A stretch of 7,887 nt of DNA, from contig CALFJC010000157.1 in NCBI GenBank assembly GCA_937877655.1, forward strand, positions 1 through 7,887, given 5' to 3'. Of this stretch, positions 4,985 to 7,887 are shown one piece after another. This stretch comes from an uncultured Selenomonadales bacterium. GTDB lineage: Bacteria; Bacillota; Negativicutes; Selenomonadales; Selenomonadaceae. Numbering within the stretch: position 1 is the stretch's first letter; the number at the start of each line of letters is the position of its first letter. The position numbers were made by a program, and so were the translations under genes. The notes below the pieces were generated by a model that ran no database searches, had not been told where the DNA came from, and saw nothing but the letters and a program-made list of their open reading frames with translations.

Positions 4985-6898
4985 ATGGCTTTGAATAAAA
5001 ACTCGGTTGAACTTTTGGCACCGGCGGGACAATGGGAGTCGCTGGTTGCGGCGATTGAGGCGGGCGCGGATGCCGTTTATTTGGGCGGCAAAGCTTTTAA
5101 CATGCGCGTCCACCGCACGGATTTTAATTTCGACGACGAACAGTTGAAGGCGGCGATTGAATTTGCGCACAAGCGCGGCGTTAAAATTTATGTCACGCTG
5201 AACAATTTAATCAGCGCGGAAGAAATTGCTCCGCTCGAAAAATATTTGCTTTATCTCAACGAAATTCAGCCCGATTCGATTTTGGTACAGGATTTGGCGG
5301 TTATAAATCTCGTCCGGAAACTCGGCATAAAAATTCCGATGCACGCTTCGGTTATGATGAACACGCACAATTTCCACACCGTCGAACTGTTAAAAAAATT
5401 CGGGATAACTCGCGTTGTAGTCGGGCGCGAATTGACTTTAACGGAAGTTTCTTTGCTGAAGGAACGCACGGGCATTGAAATTGAATATTTCATGCACGGC
5501 GACATGTGTTTTGCCGAGTCGGGGCAATGCATTCATTCGGGCGTAGTTTTTGGGCAGAGCGGAAATCGCGGGCGTTGCATGAAACCTTGCCGCTGGATTT
5601 ATAAACTTATCGACGAAGCGACGGGCGAGATTTTAAACGATTTTTCTTACAAACTCGCGCTGAACGATATGTGCATGTTCCGCAATATTCCCGACTTGAT
5701 TCAAGCGGGCGTCGTGAGTTTTAAAATTGAAGGGCGCATGAGACCGCCCGAATTTGTTCGCCGCCTTGTTTCGACTTATCGACAGGAAATTGATTCTTAT
5801 CTTGCCGACCCGACAGGTTACGCCGTCAACGAGGAGCGTTGGAAAAATCTTTATGAAAATCGCGTCCGTGACTTCACAACGACTTTTGCCTTCGGAGCGA
5901 CGACGATTAAAGACATTGGAACTTCGGGCAAACGCGAGCCGCGAATTTTTTCCCGCGCAGTTGTCGAGCCCGCCTTTGACGATGACGCCGTTAAAGAAAT
6001 TTTTTCTTCCGAACGGGCGATTAAAAATCCCGGCGACAAGCCAAAATTATCTGCGCGGCTTTCGAGTTTGGAAAGTGCAAAGGCGGCGGTCGAGGCGGGC
6101 GCGGATATAATTTATGTCGGCGGAGAAATTTTCAAGCCGCTTAAGCCGTTTACTCTTTCCGAAATAAAAAAAGCCGTCGAGTTTGCTCATGCGGCAGGGA
6201 AAAAAATTATTTTGGCGACGCCGCGCACTTCAAAGGATAAAGATTTGTCGGAGCTTGCAGAGATTTTTTCCGAGAAAATAAATTTTGACGGTGTGCTTGT
6301 CGGAAATTTGGGCGCGTTGAATTTTATAAAAACTTTGACGGACGCGCCGATTTATGCGGATGTTTCTTTCAGCGTATTCAATCCCGTTGCCGCCGATTTT
6401 CTTAAAAATCTCGGAGCAGTTCAGGCGACGGCATCTCTTGAATTGAGTTTCGCGCAAGTTCGGAGCGTTGCGGAAAATTCTCCGTTGCCGATTGAAATTA
6501 TTGTTCACGGCGCGATTGAGTCAATGATTTGTGACCACGACTTCGCCAAACTTTATCTGCCCGATTATGACGAGTTCGCGACGCCCGAAAAATTGAATAA
6601 ACATTACGCATTGGAAGACGAGGCAGGCGAAGTTCATTCTTTGCGCGTTGATCAATTCAAGCGTTGGCATATTTTTTTCGGGAAAGATTTATGTTTGTTG
6701 CCTTACGTCGAAAAATTTTTTGGCGCGGCGACGCTAAGAATCGAAGCGCAAAATTATTCGTCCGAAGTCACCGCGCAGATTGTCAAACTTTATCGCAACG
6801 CCCTCGACAAAATTCCTAATTCCTCATTCCTAATTCCTAATTGCAGTTTCGGCGCGGGCGTTTACAGATTTAAACAAAGCAAGAATTCAATTCAATAA
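4985..6898 (+). CDS. U32 family (peptidase U32-type) protein, probable RNA-modifying iron-sulfur enzyme
   Basis: This 637-aa protein opens with the U32 pattern ELLAPAGQWESLVAAIEAGA and carries the family signature around 168-185 (EYFMHGDMCFAESGQC). Cys175, 182, 198, 202 and 230 offer the ligands for the iron-sulfur cluster known in characterised members. Once called collagenase-like, U32 members include RlhA (23S rRNA C2501 hydroxylation), TrhP (tRNA hydroxylation) and UbiU/V. The length is near RlhA and longer than TrhP. Residues 363-384 repeat the N-terminal barrel motif (ESAKAAVEAGADIIYVGG against ESLVAAIEAGADAVYLGG), so the protein has two related halves. ATG 4985 has AAGGAGG 6 nt upstream; a TTG at 4982 is too close. 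It probably shares the glycosyltransferase transcript. A 7-bp tandem repeat encodes residues 610-619 near the C-terminus. The substrate is not known. Confidence 0.9.
   Translation: MALNKNSVELLAPAGQWESLVAAIEAGADAVYLGGKAFNMRVHRTDFNFDDEQLKAAIEFAHKRGVKIYVTLNNLISAEEIAPLEKYLLYLNEIQPDSILVQDLAVINLVRKLGIKIPMHASVMMNTHNFHTVELLKKFGITRVVVGRELTLTEVSLLKERTGIEIEYFMHGDMCFAESGQCIHSGVVFGQSGNRGRCMKPCRWIYKLIDEATGEILNDFSYKLALNDMCMFRNIPDLIQAGVVSFKIEGRMRPPEFVRRLVSTYRQEIDSYLADPTGYAVNEERWKNLYENRVRDFTTTFAFGATTIKDIGTSGKREPRIFSRAVVEPAFDDDAVKEIFSSERAIKNPGDKPKLSARLSSLESAKAAVEAGADIIYVGGEIFKPLKPFTLSEIKKAVEFAHAAGKKIILATPRTSKDKDLSELAEIFSEKINFDGVLVGNLGALNFIKTLTDAPIYADVSFSVFNPVAADFLKNLGAVQATASLELSFAQVRSVAENSPLPIEIIVHGAIESMICDHDFAKLYLPDYDEFATPEKLNKHYALEDEAGEVHSLRVDQFKRWHIFFGKDLCLLPYVEKFFGAATLRIEAQNYSSEVTAQIVKLYRNALDKIPNSSFLIPNCSFGAGVYRFKQSKNSIQ
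6812..6842 (+). repeat. Heptamer tandem repeat ATTCCTA inside the U32 gene
   Basis: ATTCCTA, ATTCCTC, ATTCCTA, ATTCCTA and a partial ATT run in phase at 7 bp. They encode IPNSSFLIPN (610-619), between the last helix (KLYRNALDK) and the conserved-looking end FGAGVYRF. The reading frame continues to the stop, so the insertion is tolerated. Confidence 0.8.
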
Positions 6899-6900
6899 AT

Positions 6901-6940
6901 AAAAAAGCCGCCTGCAGCAAGTTGGGCGGCAGATTTTTTT
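6901..6940. terminator. Bidirectional intrinsic terminator
   Basis: GCCGCC (6907-6912) pairs with GGCGGC (6925-6930) around a 12-nt loop. Seven T follow closely on the plus strand (6934-6940), and six A precede on the plus strand, which are U on the minus transcript. It ends both the U32 gene and the convergent radical SAM gene, and its T-tract overlaps the latter's stop codon. Confidence 0.85.
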
Positions 6941-7598
6941 ATCTGTCTTCGTAAGGGCGGACGCGCAAAATTAAATTTCGTTCGTCACAAATTTTTTGGC
7001 AAGCGGAAATTTCTTCGGGCGGCGTAACTTTATCGACGACGGTTAAAACTACGTGCGGCACAAAATTTTTCATATGCTCGGCGAAAGTCAACATTACGTC
7101 GAAAGATTTTATTCCGTAAGCGGCGCGAGTGATTTTGAAATATTTTTCGGCGGTCGCGGCGTTGAGACTGATTGAAACCGTGTCCAAAATATTTTTGAAG
7201 TCCGCCGCAATTTCTCGCCCGTGATAAAGTTCGCCCAAGCCGTTTGTGTTTAATCGCGTCGGCATACTCGGACGAATTTTTTTCACATAAGCCAAAAGCT
7301 CCAAAAGCTCGGCAAGTCTTATCGTCGGCTCGCCGAAGCCGCAAAAAACAACTTCCTTGATGACTTGCCAAGGCGCGGCGTCCAATTCCGCTTTGACTTC
7401 CGCAACGGTCGGTTCTCTCTCCAGCCATAAACTGAACTCCTTCGCCATAGATTTTTTTTGTCGCAGGCAGAAAACACAATCGCAGTTGCAACGGTTGGTT
7501 AAATTTATATAAAGCCCTCGCGGCGTTGTCGGATCAATTTTCAAACTCTCGGCAAGCGGAAGATATTTTCCGCCTTTGTGTGTTGCATAGACAATCAT
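6939..7598 (-). CDS. Radical SAM protein, TatD-associated type
   Basis: This 219-aa protein has the radical SAM cluster motif CX3CX2C (Cys37, Cys41, Cys44, with an extra Cys39), which binds a 4Fe-4S cluster and S-adenosylmethionine. FCGFGEPT (85-92) is the SAM-contact GGEP-like motif. LWLEREPT (57-64), RLNTNGLGELYHGRE (115-129), VSISLNA (141-147) and VVLTVVD match my memory of the short radical SAM family often found with or fused to TatD nuclease, whose reaction is unknown. There is no SPASM extension. The start is the ATG with AAGGAGCG 7 nt upstream, almost identical to the pilin gene's leader. TatD is not in the window. The gene is convergent with the U32 gene, and its upstream neighbour on the same strand is the holin-like ORF, whose transcript may read into it. 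Confidence 0.85.
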   Translation of the reverse strand: MIVYATHKGGKYLPLAESLKIDPTTPRGLYINLTNRCNCDCVFCLRQKKSMAKEFSLWLEREPTVAEVKAELDAAPWQVIKEVVFCGFGEPTIRLAELLELLAYVKKIRPSMPTRLNTNGLGELYHGREIAADFKNILDTVSISLNAATAEKYFKITRAAYGIKSFDVMLTFAEHMKNFVPHVVLTVVDKVTPPEEISACQKICDERNLILRVRPYEDR

Positions 7599-7610
7599 TT
7601 AAATCGCTCC

Positions 7611-7639
7611 TTGACTTGTTTAAGGGTTTGTGATAAATT
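7611..7639 (+). promoter_or_regulatory. Predicted plus-strand promoter for a small RNA
   Basis: TTGACT (7611-7616), an exact 17-nt spacer and TAAATT (7634-7639) match the sigma-70 consensus 5/6 and 4/6. Transcription would start near 7645. No plus-strand gene follows, but an intrinsic terminator does, at 7726-7750. The -35 abuts the radical SAM ribosome binding site, so part of the match may be chance. Confidence 0.45.
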
Positions 7640-7644
7640 TTCAA

Positions 7645-7750
7645 TGCTTTGAAGTATGAATGCGAAAGGCAGTTCGATGCGAGTCGACTCCTTCCTCGTT
7701 AGTAGCTATAGACTATTGATTCTTGAGCCGCGGCAACGGCTTATTTTTTT
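7645..7750 (+). ncRNA. Candidate antisense small RNA to the holin-like ORF
   Basis: A promoter-like and a terminator-like sequence in the right order and spacing predict a plus-strand RNA of about 105 nt without an ORF. Its 3' end is antisense to the last 10 nt of the holin-like ORF and its body to the ORF's 3' untranslated region. CTCCTTCCT (7688-7696) is also complementary over 9 nt to AGGAAGGAG at the toxin Shine-Dalgarno. This arrangement matches type I antitoxins such as RatA and SR4, which overlap the toxin 3' end. It is a prediction from signals only; the RNA itself is not shown. Confidence 0.45.
7726..7750 (+). terminator. Plus-strand intrinsic terminator
   Basis: AGCCG (7726-7730), loop CGGCAA, CGGCT (7737-7741), TA, then seven T (7744-7750). 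The signal works only on the plus strand, where no protein gene precedes it. It overlaps the stop codon of the minus-strand holin-like ORF. Confidence 0.65.
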
Positions 7751-7827
7751 CCATTGAAGTACGTGAGAGCCGCGAATACGAGCGTCCCGACTTGGCAAAT
7801 AATACTTACCCAATCTTGAAACTCCAT
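7741..7827 (-). CDS. Small holin-like hydrophobic peptide, possible type I toxin
   Basis: This 28-aa ORF begins MEFQDWVSII and continues with a hydrophobic stretch, CQVGTLVFAALTYF, ending in the basic NGKK. That is one membrane helix with a positive tail. The pattern GTLVxALLxF-(N)-KK is what I recall from the short putative holin-like toxins (Hol-Tox) of Firmicutes, so a membrane-acting toxin is the best guess. Support for it being a gene: a perfect 10-nt Shine-Dalgarno, AAGGAGGTGA (7843-7834), 9 nt before ATG. A hairpin directly precedes the Shine-Dalgarno, and convergent small-RNA signals overlap its end. No terminator is seen on its own strand, so the transcript may continue toward the radical SAM gene. 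Its promoter lies beyond the right edge of the window. Confidence 0.62.
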   Translation of the reverse strand: MEFQDWVSIICQVGTLVFAALTYFNGKK

Positions 7828-7833
7828 TACGCG

Positions 7834-7855
7834 TCACCTCCTTCCTTCGAGGAAG
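7834..7855 (-). promoter_or_regulatory. Perfect Shine-Dalgarno next to a switchable hairpin
   Basis: AAGGAGGTGA (7843-7834) is fully complementary to the 16S rRNA end. Immediately upstream, CTTCCT-CGA-AGGAAG (7855-7841) forms a 6-bp hairpin overlapping the first bases of the Shine-Dalgarno. The same CTTCCTCG arm could instead pair with CGAGGAAG in the 3' region (7698-7691), giving two alternative folds. Confidence 0.55.
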
Positions 7856-7887
7856 AAAGCCGAGCCATCGAACTGCCTGACGCGAAC

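Larger units (their letters stand above)
7662..7883. repeat. Split inverted repeat flanking the holin-like ORF
   Basis: AGGCAGTTCGATG (7667-7679) faces its perfect complement CATCGAACTGCCT (7866-7878). Outside, GCG (7662-7664) matches CGC (7881-7883). Inside, CTTCCTCG (7691-7698) matches CGAGGAAG (7848-7855), after unpaired segments of 11 and 10 nt. That is 24 paired bases in the same order on both sides. The right arm may extend past the window edge. Confidence 0.75.

Noticed and set aside
7604..7650. Dedicated minus-strand promoter for the radical SAM gene (TTGAAA-N16-TAAACA)
   Set aside because: The -10 match is only 3/6 with a short spacer, so it was not listed. Read-through from the holin-like ORF remains possible.

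Overview
The window looks like chromosomal DNA of a flagellated Gram-negative-type Firmicute, most likely a member of the Negativicutes (Selenomonas-like). This is inferred from the flagellin ends, the SPINDLY-type TPR glycosyltransferase, the TatD-associated radical SAM protein, strong AGGAGG ribosome binding sites and AT-rich spacers between genes of moderate GC. No marker gene fixes the genus.

Layout. Bases 1-383 hold palindromic repeats and the flagellin terminator. A minus-strand block follows: a 434-aa flagellin (384-1688) behind a leader of about 285 nt with a sigma-28-like promoter, then a separate one-gene unit for a type IV pilin-like protein (2134-2547) with its own promoter and terminator. 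Bases 2548-3121 contain no gene but are packed with hairpin repeats and 7-bp tandem repeats. A plus-strand pair comes next: an OGT/SPINDLY-type glycosyltransferase (3122-4909) and a long U32-family protein (4985-6898), separated by an unusual spacer built from heptamer repeats in both orientations. A bidirectional terminator (6901-6940) separates the U32 gene from a convergent radical SAM gene (6939-7598, minus).

The last 290 bases contain the most interesting structure. A 28-codon minus-strand ORF with a perfect Shine-Dalgarno encodes a holin-like hydrophobic peptide. A convergent plus-strand promoter and intrinsic terminator predict a small RNA of about 105 nt overlapping its 3' end. A near-palindromic pair of sequences flanks the ORF, so the 5' and 3' parts of a long toxin mRNA could pair. 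Together these resemble a type I toxin-antitoxin locus.

How the genes may work together: flagellin and pilin are surface filament proteins, and the nearby cytoplasmic glycosyltransferase is a plausible flagellin-modifying enzyme. The flagellin leader has an AGGA-loop hairpin and 11 GGA motifs, which suggests CsrA-type translational control. The U32 and radical SAM proteins are iron-sulfur enzymes by motif, probably in RNA modification and an unknown reaction respectively. Several distinct repeats with a 7-bp unit recur in spacers and intrude into the ends of two genes.
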